Shown one piece after another: positions 45,621-54,972 of a stretch of 63,659 nt of DNA (positions are counted from its first letter, which is position 1; each line of letters opens with the position of its first letter). The notes beneath the pieces are model-generated. The model searched no databases. It worked only from the letters and a program-made list of their open reading frames with translations, and had not been told where the DNA came from. The translations under genes and the position numbers were made by a program. Source of the DNA: Gemmatimonadota bacterium (GTDB taxonomy: Bacteria > Latescibacterota > UBA2968 > UBA8231); assembly GCA_018673255.1 (NCBI GenBank), contig JABHDC010000009.1, positions 1 to 63,659 of the forward strand, given 5' to 3'.

Positions 45621-46853
45621 ATGAGCCCATCGCGCGATCGCCGTACCCTGGCGGCCTTTCTCACAGACTTCATCAACTACGGCGTGGCCATGTCGGCCGT
45701 GTCGATGGTGACCTATCTACCGTTGTATCTGAAGACGAATGGCGCCTCCGATCTGGTCATCGGTCTGGTGCCAGCCGCCTTTGCTGCCGGGCGTATGTCA
45801 GGTGTGCTGGCGGCTCCACGGCTCGAGGCGAAGCCCCTCGTTCGACGGTGGATGGTGGCCGTCATGCTCCTGGAGCGACTTCCTCTGGCGCTGTGCGGGC
45901 TGTGGATTCTGTTGGGGCCGGCCGAACGTCCAGGGTTGATGGTGGCCGGCATTCTGTGTCTGTGGGTGACGTACACCATCATCAATGGCTGGGCCACTAC
46001 CTCCTGGGGAACCTTCGTGTCCCGGTCACTGACCAGACCTGAACGTGGGACGTTATCCGGTGTGGGGTTCACGCTGTCATCGCTGACCGGTCTGGCCGTG
46101 GTGCCCCTGGTCGGGTGGGCGATCACTCGCTTCGGCCTGGCCCACGGCTATGGGGGAGCATTCCTGGTGGCCGGACTGCTCTTGATGGCCAGCTGTCTGG
46201 TCTTTCTGCGGGTCCGTGAAGAGCCCTACGCACACGTCAAACAGCGGGTCAGCCTGGCCGGCTATCTGAAGCAGATGCTGCCGGTGCTGCGGGCGGATGG
46301 GCGTTTCCGCTGGTTCCTGGCTGTCATGGCCCTGTGGCTGATGGGATCCACCGGCGCCGCCTATTTCACCGTCTTCGCCATGGCGCGGTTTGGCGCCGAC
46401 GCGTCGACGGTGATGGCCTATACCCTCGCCATGTCACTGGGCGCCGGCCTGGCGGGTCTGGTCGGAGCGCGGGTTGCCGGCCATGTCGGCTACGTGCGTG
46501 TCTTCCTCGCAGGGATCGGCCTGACGGCTGCTGCGATGCTGGCCGCCTATCTGGCGACGGGATCGACGGGGCTCTATCTGGCCTTCGCCCTCACCGGTGC
46601 CAGTGGCGCCGCCAGCTGGATGGCGATCATCAATCTGCCCTTGGAACTGGCTGATCCGCCCAATGTGCCGACCTACTACGCCGTGGCGTCTCTCGTGCGG
46701 GGTCCGGCGGGAGCCCTGGCGCCGATCGCAGCGGGTCTGTATCTGGGGCACTTTCCGTATCAGCCCCTCTTCCTGTTCTGCGCACTGCTGAGCCTCGTTG
46801 CCGCGCTCCTTCTGTGGCGCTACGTGCACGAGCCTGCACCATGCTCGCGATAG
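45621..46853 (+). CDS. MFS transporter
   Basis: A 410-residue membrane protein with about twelve transmembrane helices, beginning MSPSRDRRTLAAFLTDFINYGVAMSAVS. The loop after helix 2 reads GRMSGVLAAPRL and is only a loose match to MFS motif A. A mid-protein cytoplasmic loop carries REEPYAHVKQ. It is not a duplicate of the preceding MFS gene; the sequences share only fold-level features. ATG at 45621 is chosen because it directly begins the membrane protein. The upstream 78 bases of open frame lack family features. Substrate unknown. Confidence 0.78.
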   Translation: MSPSRDRRTLAAFLTDFINYGVAMSAVSMVTYLPLYLKTNGASDLVIGLVPAAFAAGRMSGVLAAPRLEAKPLVRRWMVAVMLLERLPLALCGLWILLGPAERPGLMVAGILCLWVTYTIINGWATTSWGTFVSRSLTRPERGTLSGVGFTLSSLTGLAVVPLVGWAITRFGLAHGYGGAFLVAGLLLMASCLVFLRVREEPYAHVKQRVSLAGYLKQMLPVLRADGRFRWFLAVMALWLMGSTGAAYFTVFAMARFGADASTVMAYTLAMSLGAGLAGLVGARVAGHVGYVRVFLAGIGLTAAAMLAAYLATGSTGLYLAFALTGASGAASWMAIINLPLELADPPNVPTYYAVASLVRGPAGALAPIAAGLYLGHFPYQPLFLFCALLSLVAALLLWRYVHEPAPCSR

Positions 46854-46980
46854 CGGCCGCCATCATAGCAGCGGTGAAACTCTGGTAGAGGGGGCGGCCT
46901 TAGCCGATCTGTTCGCGAAGGCGCGAAGTCACCGAAGGCATGCGCGCCACCGTCGAAGGTGTGCACGGAACCCCTCTGAT

Positions 46981-48408
46981 TCAGACGCCCTGCCCTGCCC
47001 CCGCCTTCACCGCCTCAAGCATCTGCTTGAGTTCGGCCACCACCTCCGGTCGTTCGCCATAGAGATTCCTCTTCTGGCCAGGATCTGACCGCAGATCGTA
47101 GAGCTCACCTGGAAACTCGTGTGACGTGTAGCCTCGTTGCTCGCGATACCAGTCGGGCTCCTTGTTGTCGCCGCCGGTCACGTCGTCGATGAAGACCCAG
47201 TCCTCACGGCGAATCGCGAATCGTCCCGTCATGCTGTGATGGATGGCGCAGTTGCGGACCGCTCCCCCACCACCGAGCAGTGGTAGAATACTGACACTGT
47301 CCTCACCGGCCCCTTCCGGCACGGTGGTCCCGGCCAGTTCGGCACACGTCGCCATCAGATCACCCAGTGTCGTCAGATGGGTGCAGGTGCTGCCCGCTTC
47401 GATTCCCTCAGGCCAGCGGGCGATGAAGGGAATACGGTGACCTCCCTCCCAGGCGTCGCGCTTGATGCCGCGAAGATCGCCCATGCTGTAGTGATCGTGC
47501 TCGCGAATCCGCTCGTATGCAGGATTCTCCGGACCATTGTCGCTGGTGAAGACCAGCAGTGTATCCTGCGCCTTCCCCGTGCGTTCGAGAGCTTCCATCA
47601 CCTGACCGACACACCAATCGACCTCACACACGTAGTCACCATACTCACCGGCCTCACTGGCTCCATGGAATCGATCCAGTGGCACAATCGGTGTATGCGG
47701 TGCGGTCAGCGGGAAGTAGAGGAAGAAGGGATCCTCCTCAGCCGCCTCGATGTAGTCCACGACGCGACGCGTGAGCTCGGGCATGACCGCCTCCAGCTCC
47801 CAGTCCGGGACCATCTCTCCGGGGGCACCGAACATCTCTTTGGGTTTGGGCACCGTGGGCGCCATCTGAACCCGATCATCCTCGAACCATGTGTAGGGCG
47901 GGAAATTCGGCACGTCGTCACCGAAATAGCTCTCGAAACCATGATCCGTCGGTCCACCCCGCATCGGCTTCGAATAATCGATGAGGTCACCCACGGGGGT
48001 GCGCTGGTCCATACTGAAAAGCCCGAACTCCACGTGATCATTGGCGCGCGATCCGTCGGTCAGCTGCCAGTCCCACCCCAGGTGCCACTTGCCGATGCAG
48101 GCCGTTCGATAGCCTGCCCCGCGCATCACGTCAGCCACAGTGGGCCGCTCCGTTTCCAGCAGCGGTGCATCCCATTGCCAGACGATCCCCGACTTCAACC
48201 GTGATCGCCAGCAGTAGCGCCCCGTCAGGACCGCATAACGACTCGGTGTACAGACGCTGGTCGGGGCGTGGGCGTTGGTGAAACGCATGCCCTGGGATGC
48301 GAGGCGATCCAGATGGGGTGTGGGAATGCGGGATGCAGGATTGTTGCAGCCCATATCACCAAATCCCATGTCATCGGCCAGGATATAGATGACATTCGGT
48401 CGGCTCAT
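46981..48408 (-). CDS. Arylsulfatase-family sulfatase
   Basis: A 475-residue type I sulfatase. The N-terminus PNVIYILADDMGFGDMGCN carries the metal-binding Asp pair. The active-site motif C-T-P-S-R (SVCTPSRYAVLTGRY) is where Cys becomes formylglycine. GKWHLG supplies further active-site residues, and TSDNGPE is the second metal site. The C-terminal part has the usual GELYDLRSDPGQKRNL. No signal peptide is visible, so it may be cytoplasmic. A maturase is not seen nearby. Its start overlaps the preceding AGE gene by ATGA (48405-48408). Confidence 0.9.
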   Translation of the reverse strand: MSRPNVIYILADDMGFGDMGCNNPASRIPTPHLDRLASQGMRFTNAHAPTSVCTPSRYAVLTGRYCWRSRLKSGIVWQWDAPLLETERPTVADVMRGAGYRTACIGKWHLGWDWQLTDGSRANDHVEFGLFSMDQRTPVGDLIDYSKPMRGGPTDHGFESYFGDDVPNFPPYTWFEDDRVQMAPTVPKPKEMFGAPGEMVPDWELEAVMPELTRRVVDYIEAAEEDPFFLYFPLTAPHTPIVPLDRFHGASEAGEYGDYVCEVDWCVGQVMEALERTGKAQDTLLVFTSDNGPENPAYERIREHDHYSMGDLRGIKRDAWEGGHRIPFIARWPEGIEAGSTCTHLTTLGDLMATCAELAGTTVPEGAGEDSVSILPLLGGGGAVRNCAIHHSMTGRFAIRREDWVFIDDVTGGDNKEPDWYREQRGYTSHEFPGELYDLRSDPGQKRNLYGERPEVVAELKQMLEAVKAGAGQGV

Positions 48409-49763
48409 TGGAAATCTCCGGTTGGATAGGCGAGATCCCTGTGTTGGCGCACCGGTGCCTGCGCCATGCGATCCATGGACATCAAGCTGAACATCAGGTG
48501 CCGCGGATAGTGCAGAACATCCGCTCGCGTCCAATGCGGCTCAAAGGTGACCTTGCGATCGGTGTAGTCGAGCCACAGCGGTGCACCGTATTGTTCGGCG
48601 GGCCACTTCTCCAACACGTAACCACTCAACTTCGCATACCACTCGTGCGCCCAGCGCAGATCCGTCTGCTCGATCAGCAATTGCAGGGCATTGAGACTCT
48701 CCACCTGCGCCCAGAGACCCTTCCGGTTGTGATCGAAGCGATTCTCATCCACGTGGAAGCAGTTCATGTAGACGCCGTCATAGGCCTGATCCCAACCGAA
48801 CTCCAGGTGCCGCTGTAAGTGCGCCGCCGCCCGCCCAAGCAGTTTCTGATCCTGCCGACGTACGGCATGCAGCATGATCATCCACATCGTCTCATTCACC
48901 GTCGCCGGCGGGACGAACTGGTCATAGGGTGTGCCGGTGTGTTGCAGATCGTGTGCGACGACTTCGTTGATCAGGCCGAAGTCATCGTTGAGGTGATGAT
49001 CGAACAGCGCATCAATGCTGCGGTCCACGATTCCCTCCACCTCTGCGTCGTCGTCACCCTCCAGCAACGCGAGCCCCACCCAGAGAAAGAGCATCCACGC
49101 ACTCAGTGTCCGCATGCCCGTGATCGGCGGTGCATCCTCGCCAAGCCACGAACGGTCGTCGGGGCAGAAGTTGGGATCGTCGTACAGGCGCACCGATTTG
49201 AGTAGAAGCTCTCGGGCAATCTTCAGGTAACGTTCATCTCCGAGGCCCCGTCCCGTTTCGGCGATGCCCGCGGCGATGAAGCAATCGCCATACAGATCCC
49301 GTTTGCTCGGCTCGTTCAGAGGCTCACCCTGGCGACTTAAGCCCGGCGACCAGAAGTGATCTTCGTCCGGTCGCGAGCGCAGAATGAACTCTACGGAACG
49401 ACGCGCCGTCTCCAGATGCCGTGGATCGGGATCGATGTGGTTGTGGAGGAAGGCGAAGGTCCAGGCGCCACGCCCTTCATACCAGGCCCGTTTGGTGTCG
49501 GCCACGCGCGTGCCATCACGATCGATGGTGCACATGAAGCCGCCATACTCGGCGTCTACCACGTGCGCGTAGTGGAAGGGCAGGAAGTCTTCTGTCAGAT
49601 ATCGTCGATAGCGATGGCGACGCGCATCCAACACCTGTTGACCCGAAGAGGCTGCATCTGCCGGACGCGCTGACTGGCCGCGAGCGGTCACAGCTGACGG
49701 ACCCGCCGTCGACAGCAACGCCACAGACCCGGCCGTGGCCTGGATGAAATCTCGTCGGTTCAT
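48405..49763 (-). CDS. Tat-exported N-acylglucosamine 2-epimerase (AGE)-family protein
   Basis: A 452-residue protein with a Tat signal (NRRDFIQATAGSVALLSTAG; the twin Arg is at residues 3-4). The mature part is an (alpha/alpha)6 barrel typical of AGE/cellobiose 2-epimerases and sugar isomerases. Marker segments are YEGRGAWTFAFLHNHID, DLYGDCFIAAGIAE, NEVVAHDL and EPHWTRADVLHYPRHLM, where the His and Arg line the sugar pocket. Export is unusual for this family. gggtgg upstream favours ATG at 49763 over the GTG at 49769. It is cotranscribed with the sulfatase, suggesting joint action on sulfated sugars. Confidence 0.83.
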   Translation of the reverse strand: MNRRDFIQATAGSVALLSTAGPSAVTARGQSARPADAASSGQQVLDARRHRYRRYLTEDFLPFHYAHVVDAEYGGFMCTIDRDGTRVADTKRAWYEGRGAWTFAFLHNHIDPDPRHLETARRSVEFILRSRPDEDHFWSPGLSRQGEPLNEPSKRDLYGDCFIAAGIAETGRGLGDERYLKIARELLLKSVRLYDDPNFCPDDRSWLGEDAPPITGMRTLSAWMLFLWVGLALLEGDDDAEVEGIVDRSIDALFDHHLNDDFGLINEVVAHDLQHTGTPYDQFVPPATVNETMWMIMLHAVRRQDQKLLGRAAAHLQRHLEFGWDQAYDGVYMNCFHVDENRFDHNRKGLWAQVESLNALQLLIEQTDLRWAHEWYAKLSGYVLEKWPAEQYGAPLWLDYTDRKVTFEPHWTRADVLHYPRHLMFSLMSMDRMAQAPVRQHRDLAYPTGDFQ

Positions 49764-49810
49764 ATCCACCCAGCCCCGTCCGTGAAGATTCCCACGTTGC
49801 AGGAATCGGG

Positions 49811-50893
49811 TCAGTACGTGCCCAGCCTCAGTCCTTCATCGACGAAATAGCGATACGTCTCGTAGTCCGTCGTCGTCGGGATCGAGTGATCGGAGTGAAG
49901 GATATAGCCAAAGCCCTCCATGAGCGAAGGGATCTTCGCCTCGAGCTCTGCCTTGATCGCATCCAGATCATTGGCCACCAGATTCTGCGCGTCCATCCCG
50001 CCAAACAGCGACAGGCGATCACCGAAGTTCTTCTTAATCCGCAGAGGATCCATACCCGCCTTCACCTCCATCACCTGCAGACAGTCGATCCCGGCATCGA
50101 CCATATCAGGCAACAGGGGCTCAACGAAACCGCAGGAGTGCATGATCACCCGCAGCCCGAGGGAATGGGCGTAGGCCATCGTCTTCTCGTGGGCAGGTTT
50201 GATAATCTCTCGATACATGGACGGCGACATGAAAGGACGCTGTTTGAATCCCATGTCTTCGTAGTACCAGATCCCATCAGGCAGACCTTCTTCGGCGAAG
50301 AGGATCTCCTGCAGCTTGATGGAGAGATCCACAAAGGTCATCGCCATGTCCCGCACCCAGTCGGGATCCATGGCCATGCCGACAAGCATGTGTTCGTGGC
50401 CGCATACGGGGTGCATGAGCTCAAAGCAGTTGACCCCGGCCCAGCAGAAGAAGCGGTCACTTTCGGCCGCGGCGCGTTTCGCCTCGCGGTACCCCTCGAA
50501 ATTGATGCGGCGGCGGTCCGGTTCCTGGAGACGTGGCTTGATGAGCTCTTCCCAGGCGGGGCGCTCTTTCACGGCAAAGTCGATATGTTCGGGCGTCGAG
50601 GAGTGCAGCTTGTGCCGGCGCAGCACGGCGCCATTGCCATCGCGCGTAACGACGGTCTCTTCCGTCTCCTCCAGGATTTCCGGTACAAAGTCCAGATCAG
50701 CCACCATGCTCAATGGCCCCATCGTCGTCATATCGAAGCCGAAGTGGGTCGCCAGGTCTTCACCCTCGCTGATATGCCCACCCGCCTGCCACTTCTGCAG
50801 CGTGTCGCCCCAGAAGTGCTCGTACAGGCCGATGCGATCCACCGGTTTGCGCTGCAGAATGTTGCCGATCCGTTCGATCCCCGTCATCGCCAT
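49811..50893 (-). CDS. URO-D-superfamily (corrinoid methyltransferase-like) protein
   Basis: About 360 residues of URO-D fold. The zinc site expected in MtaA/MtbA/CmuA-type methyltransferases is present in part: H-x-C-G is visible in VIMHSCGFVEPLLP. A long loop near VNCFELMHPVCGHEHM adds further His and Cys. It could be a methylcobalamin:coenzyme methyltransferase, but the absence of a corrinoid protein nearby makes this uncertain. Start candidates are ATGs at 50902 and 50893; agagg spacing suits the second better. It lies in the minus-strand run with HMGL-like, toroid, AGE-family and sulfatase genes. Confidence 0.75.
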   Translation of the reverse strand: MAMTGIERIGNILQRKPVDRIGLYEHFWGDTLQKWQAGGHISEGEDLATHFGFDMTTMGPLSMVADLDFVPEILEETEETVVTRDGNGAVLRRHKLHSSTPEHIDFAVKERPAWEELIKPRLQEPDRRRINFEGYREAKRAAAESDRFFCWAGVNCFELMHPVCGHEHMLVGMAMDPDWVRDMAMTFVDLSIKLQEILFAEEGLPDGIWYYEDMGFKQRPFMSPSMYREIIKPAHEKTMAYAHSLGLRVIMHSCGFVEPLLPDMVDAGIDCLQVMEVKAGMDPLRIKKNFGDRLSLFGGMDAQNLVANDLDAIKAELEAKIPSLMEGFGYILHSDHSIPTTTDYETYRYFVDEGLRLGTY

Positions 50894-51007
50894 CTGTGCC
50901 ATCCTCTTGTGTGTGCTGCCGGAACCTCCCGTATAGCAAACCCGAATCGGGGTCGTTCTCACAAGGGGCAGGTGAGACGGTCACGACCTCGCGACTACAC
51001 CCCCGTA

Positions 51008-52000
51008 TCAGAGCCCGATCGCCGTGAGTCGCCCGGAAGCCTTGAGCACGCCCAGCGCCTCGGCCGTGATGTGCTCATTCATCTTCGTGCAACTCGTGCC
51101 ACCCCAGTTGATGAGATTCGTGCCGACACCAGCATCTCGCCCGACGCGGTAGTATTTCCCCTGGGAGGGGAAACCACCGTCCGGCAATTGCTTGCTCTCG
51201 AGCAGATCAAGCGCATCGCTGCACCGTTCGTCATCGATGCGATCCGCCTCGGCCATCGCCTTGAGGCCGAAGAGTATGTCATAGTGCCAGTAGCAGGGAT
51301 AGTGGAGGGCGGTGAAGTCGCTCTTGATCACCTTGCCGTCCTTCGGATGCTTGTAGAGGCGACGCTCGAGGAGCACCTCCGCCGCCCGCTGCGCAGCATC
51401 ACGCGACACCTCGCTGCCGGTCAGTTGTGCATGCAGCGTGAGCCCTCGCATGGGCCAGAGGGTATCCAGAATCGATGACGCGTCGGCCTTCGGTTTCAAT
51501 TCACTGTTCCAGCCGCCATCCGGCCACTGCCAGGCCAGCAGACGCGCGACCAGTTCATCCACTCGTTCGTCGGCCAGACCGAGGCGCAGCAGATAGAAGA
51601 TGGCGTTGCCCTCCTGCGCCGCGTGGCACCGATGCAGATCGTTGACATACCGCTCCCGGATCTCTTGCTCATACGCCGGTGAGAACAACCACTCGTAGAC
51701 CTGGTCCCGTAGCGGGATCAGCCCCTTGTCCCCCTCGCGGTAGTTCAAATCCGCCAGCACAGACAGAACCCAGTGGGCGCCGCGCCATTCGTGGTTCGCG
51801 TCCAGAGCGATCCTGCCACCACCATCACGATCGGCCATCATCACCTTGGCCAGCACCGATTCACGTACCTCATCGCGCAGGATTCGAGCCTCTTTCGAGG
51901 ATCGTTCCCTGCCCACCACATCAACGATGATCCGGTGGCGGGTATAGGGCTCGCTGTGATAGCGCAACTGCGTTATCAGATCGGGTGGGATGTCTACCAT
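51008..52000 (-). CDS. Squalene cyclase/prenyltransferase-like alpha/alpha-toroid protein
   Basis: A 330-residue helical protein without signal peptide. Two QW-like motifs of the squalene-hopene cyclase/prenyltransferase beta-subunit type are seen, AWQWPDGGWN near residue 162 and QLPDGGFPSQ near 285, and the rest is predicted amphipathic helices. The D-x-D-D-T catalytic motif of cyclases is not visible, so it is probably not a terpene cyclase; it may be a carbohydrate- or protein-binding toroid. The start is placed at MVDIPPDL, 19 bp after the HMGL-like stop. No function is assigned. Confidence 0.65.
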   Translation of the reverse strand: MVDIPPDLITQLRYHSEPYTRHRIIVDVVGRERSSKEARILRDEVRESVLAKVMMADRDGGGRIALDANHEWRGAHWVLSVLADLNYREGDKGLIPLRDQVYEWLFSPAYEQEIRERYVNDLHRCHAAQEGNAIFYLLRLGLADERVDELVARLLAWQWPDGGWNSELKPKADASSILDTLWPMRGLTLHAQLTGSEVSRDAAQRAAEVLLERRLYKHPKDGKVIKSDFTALHYPCYWHYDILFGLKAMAEADRIDDERCSDALDLLESKQLPDGGFPSQGKYYRVGRDAGVGTNLINWGGTSCTKMNEHITAEALGVLKASGRLTAIGL

Positions 52001-52019
52001 GATGAGGCCTGTCTGCTCG

Positions 52020-53231
52020 TCAACCGACGGTCGTTTCGTCGTCGACCGCGCCACCTGCGAGGGCGATGGTGAGGATTTCATCCTCCTTCAGCGGCCGATG
52101 ATGGGCGATCCCCGCCTGCTGGCAACGTGTGAGGATGGTCTGCATCTGTTCGGGTGTCGCCGTCAGCCCCAGATCGGTGAGCTTCTTCTCCACCGCGCCC
52201 AGATCACTCCACTTGCCGACCACCACACGCGGCCTTCGGCCGACCACTTCCGGCTCGAAGGCAAAACCCAGGGGGCGTTCGCCCGCCGCGGCCAGCTTCG
52301 CCGTACCACCCCAGCGCTCGACACTGAAGGCACCATCGCCGACGATCGGTTTGAAGTAGCCGCACTCGATGCCGGTGATATTCGCCACGAGGCGACTCAA
52401 GTCTGGCAGCAAGGTCAGATCCACGCCCGTGTCGACGCCATACAGGATCTCCAGTGCCGCAGCGACCTCATCCAGCGGGGCATTGCCGGCTCGGTACCCC
52501 ACGCCATTGACGCAGACATTCAGACCCACGGCGCCCGCATCGTAGGCGGCCAGCACATTGGCCGTGGACAGACCGAAATCGTTGTGGCAATGCACGTCCA
52601 CATCCAGTCCACTCCACGTTTTCATCTTGTCCACCACGTAACTCACGGCGGGCGGTCGCATGACACCGTAGCTGTCCACCATCGTCACCGCCCCGGCACC
52701 CATGTCGCGGGCCATCTCGACGGCACTGCGAATATGTTCCAGTGGCGTACGGGAGCATTCGGGCATGAAGAGATTGGCGTGGCAGCCAGCGGCGACGGCA
52801 GCCTGAATCTGATCAGCCGCCTGCTGCTCCAGTTCGGCGCGCGATTTTCCCAGATAGTGGGTCTGCTGATGTTCACCAATCAGATACCAGACCATGATAT
52901 GGCGGGCGCCCAGATCGATCGCCTTCTCCACACGCCCCGGATTGTAGTCGACGTAGAGATCCAGCGGCAGGTCACGCTCCAGAATGGCCCGCACCGCTTC
53001 GAGCCAACCTGGCACCGTGAGAAATAACTCCGTGCGTTTTATGCCCACCCGCGCCAGCGCCTCGGCGATCCGCACCTTGTCATCGACACTGTAGGCCAGA
53101 TCAGCGCATTCTTCACCGTCGCGGATCGTGATGTCGTGCAATTCGACACGGTGGGGCTCGACGTGAATGGCCTCGTCGAAATTGTGGGGACTCACCGACC
53201 AGTGCTCGGTCTTCCAGGGCTGTGTGCTCAT
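52020..53231 (-). CDS. HMGL-like (homocitrate/isopropylmalate synthase-type) protein
   Basis: A 403-residue TIM-barrel enzyme of the HMGL-like superfamily. Near the start ELHDITIRDGEE provides the catalytic Arg-Asp and metal Asp. VDVHCHNDFGLSTAN contains the H-x-H metal ligands, and GVGYRAGNAPLDEV the conserved Gly/Asn loop. The family forms or breaks C-C bonds between acetyl or acyl groups and 2-oxo acids. The LRDGxQ motif is IRDGEE here. There is no leucine-feedback (LeuA dimer) domain, so it is not a complete IPMS. ggaggaa 4 bases upstream supports the ATG. It is the first gene of the minus-strand catabolic cluster. Confidence 0.82.
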   Translation of the reverse strand: MSTQPWKTEHWSVSPHNFDEAIHVEPHRVELHDITIRDGEECADLAYSVDDKVRIAEALARVGIKRTELFLTVPGWLEAVRAILERDLPLDLYVDYNPGRVEKAIDLGARHIMVWYLIGEHQQTHYLGKSRAELEQQAADQIQAAVAAGCHANLFMPECSRTPLEHIRSAVEMARDMGAGAVTMVDSYGVMRPPAVSYVVDKMKTWSGLDVDVHCHNDFGLSTANVLAAYDAGAVGLNVCVNGVGYRAGNAPLDEVAAALEILYGVDTGVDLTLLPDLSRLVANITGIECGYFKPIVGDGAFSVERWGGTAKLAAAGERPLGFAFEPEVVGRRPRVVVGKWSDLGAVEKKLTDLGLTATPEQMQTILTRCQQAGIAHHRPLKEDEILTIALAGGAVDDETTVG

Positions 53232-53323
53232 CTATTCCTCCGCATGCATGTGGCAACCACCGCATTGGCAGCCACCCTAACGTACGTTCTACACATCGAC
53301 AAGCCTGAGGGAGAAGGACCATC

Positions 53324-54229
53324 ATGATCCTGAGTGTGCTCAAACGAATTCTGCGACTGATAGCCGCCCTCTACATCGGCGCTCTGATCGTTGGCTGGGT
53401 CGTGGATCCCGAACCGATTCTACCTCATCCATTCTTCGAGAAGCAGGGTACCGCCCCCCTGGCGATCGCCCACCGCGGTGGTCCCGAACTCGGGCCTGAG
53501 AGCACCCTTCACACATATCGCCGTGTCTCGAAACTGGGCATCGATGTCCTGGAGATAGACGTACACGCGACGGCGGATGGCCACCTCATCGTCGCGCACG
53601 ATCGGCGCGTCGACCGTGTGACAGATGGCTCGGGGCCCATCGCCGAGATGAATTTCGACAGCTTGCGCTCTCTCGATGCGGGCCACAACTGGACCCTGGA
53701 CGGGGTGAGTTTCCCCTTGCGTGACCGGGGAATCCAGATGCCCACCGTCGATGAGATGTTTGAGGAATTCAACGACTGGCGTTTCGTCATCGAATTGAAG
53801 GGTCGCACACCCGAGGTCGCCCGCAACCTGTGCGAATCCGTCCGCCGACACGGCATGGGCGACAGGGTTGCCGTTGCCTCCTTCTCTGGTGATGCTCTAG
53901 TCGCATTTCGTGCAGCCTGCCCTGGCGTGCTCACCTCCGGTTCTTTCGGTGAAAATCTCTTGTTCTGGACTCTGCACGTGTTGCGTCTCGACGATCTGTA
54001 CACACCGACGCCCTTCAGTTGTTTCATGGTGCCGATCAAGCTGGGCCTTCTGACCATCGTCGACGAACGCTTCATCGAGACTGCCCATCGCCGCAATCTG
54101 GCGGTCCAGGTCTGGACCGTCGATGAGAAGCAGGAAATGGAATGGCTCATCGACCTCGGCGTCGATGGCATCATGACCGATCACCCAACTCGTCTCATCT
54201 CCCTCCTCCACGGAGCTGCCACGCAGTGA
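53324..54229 (+). CDS. Glycerophosphodiester phosphodiesterase-family protein
   Basis: A 301-residue GDPD with an N-terminal membrane anchor (hydrophobic residues 9-25). Catalytic features are His50-Arg51 (IAHRGG), Glu77 and Asp79 (LEIDVHAT) as metal ligands and His92 (VAHDRR). The C-terminal strand WTVDEKQEMEWLIDLGVDGIMTDHP is typical of the family. It hydrolyses glycerophosphodiesters or related head groups, probably on the periplasmic side. Its stop overlaps the GTG start of the ABC ATPase by GTGA (54226-54229), giving a three-gene coupled run with the ABC pair. Confidence 0.88.
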   Translation: MILSVLKRILRLIAALYIGALIVGWVVDPEPILPHPFFEKQGTAPLAIAHRGGPELGPESTLHTYRRVSKLGIDVLEIDVHATADGHLIVAHDRRVDRVTDGSGPIAEMNFDSLRSLDAGHNWTLDGVSFPLRDRGIQMPTVDEMFEEFNDWRFVIELKGRTPEVARNLCESVRRHGMGDRVAVASFSGDALVAFRAACPGVLTSGSFGENLLFWTLHVLRLDDLYTPTPFSCFMVPIKLGLLTIVDERFIETAHRRNLAVQVWTVDEKQEMEWLIDLGVDGIMTDHPTRLISLLHGAATQ

Positions 54230-54972
54230 CCCACAGCGTTCTCGAAACACGCCAACTCACCAAGACCTATACCAGTGGCGATCGCCCCCTCACGGTTCTC
54301 GACAATGTGAGCATTGCCATTGAGGCCGGTTCCACCAGCGCCATCGTCGGGCCCTCGGGCAGCGGCAAGACCACCCTCCTCGGACTGTGTGCCGGTCTCG
54401 ATCGAGCCACCTCTGGCAGTGTCATCCTGGATGGCGTGTCTCTGGACGGACTCGATGAAGATGCACGGGCCCGTCTGCGCAACGAGCGGGTTGGCTTCGT
54501 CTTCCAGACCTTCCAGCTCGTGCCCACCCTCTCAGCCATCGAGAATGTGGGCGTGCCGCTGGAGCTGCGCGGAGAGCGCAAGGTCACCGAACAGGCCAAG
54601 GAGTGGCTGACACGCGTCGGACTCGGGGATCGACTGCACCACTATCCGTCTCAGCTTTCCGGTGGTGAACAGCAACGGGTGGGCATCGCCCGGGCCTTCA
54701 TCAATCGCCCGCGGATCCTGTTCGCCGACGAACCCACGGGATCTCTCGATGGACAGACCGGGGCAGCCGTGGAAGAATTGCTCTTCGAGATCAATGCGGA
54801 GGCGGAAACCACCCTGATCCTGGTCACCCACGACGCCGACCTGGCTGCTCGGGCCGGACGTGTCATCCGCCTGCGTGATGGCCGCGTCATCGAGGACTCC
54901 AGTCCGACAGATGACCAGACACATGACCAGACACATGACCAAGCACATCACCAGTCCGGAGACAGCGCTTGA
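54226..54972 (+). CDS. ABC transporter ATP-binding protein, YbbA/LolD-like
   Basis: A 248-residue ATPase starting at GTG. Walker A GPSGSGKT spans residues 42-49; the signature LSGGEQQRVGIARAF and Walker B ILFADEPTGSLD follow, then the H-loop in LVTHDADLA. The family includes YbbA, LolD and MacB-type ATPases, which work with FtsX-like permeases. The last 25 residues form a low-complexity tail of D-Q-T-H units coded by a 12-base tandem repeat (54911-54946). The stop overlaps the permease start by TTGA. It acts with the following FtsX-like protein, probably in lipid or envelope-related transport. Confidence 0.9.
   Translation: MTHSVLETRQLTKTYTSGDRPLTVLDNVSIAIEAGSTSAIVGPSGSGKTTLLGLCAGLDRATSGSVILDGVSLDGLDEDARARLRNERVGFVFQTFQLVPTLSAIENVGVPLELRGERKVTEQAKEWLTRVGLGDRLHHYPSQLSGGEQQRVGIARAFINRPRILFADEPTGSLDGQTGAAVEELLFEINAEAETTLILVTHDADLAARAGRVIRLRDGRVIEDSSPTDDQTHDQTHDQAHHQSGDSA
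54911..54946 (+). repeat. 12-base in-frame tandem repeat
   Basis: The unit atgaccagacac occurs twice exactly (54911-54934), followed by a degenerate third copy (54935-54946). It codes for the DQTH-DQTH-DQAH tail of the ABC ATPase. It is a slipped-strand type expansion; copy number may vary between strains. Confidence 0.8.

Noticed and set aside
46887..46977. 7-bp inverted repeat agagggg/cccctct between convergent genes
   Set aside because: Arms are short and 77 bases apart, with no T-run; likely chance.
49886..51478. 530-codon open frame on the plus strand
   Set aside because: It lies antisense to the URO-D and toroid genes, has no family signature, and reflects GC-rich third positions of the genes opposite.
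54911..54946. CRISPR-like repeats
   Set aside because: The repeats are directly adjacent 12-base units in a coding frame without spacers.
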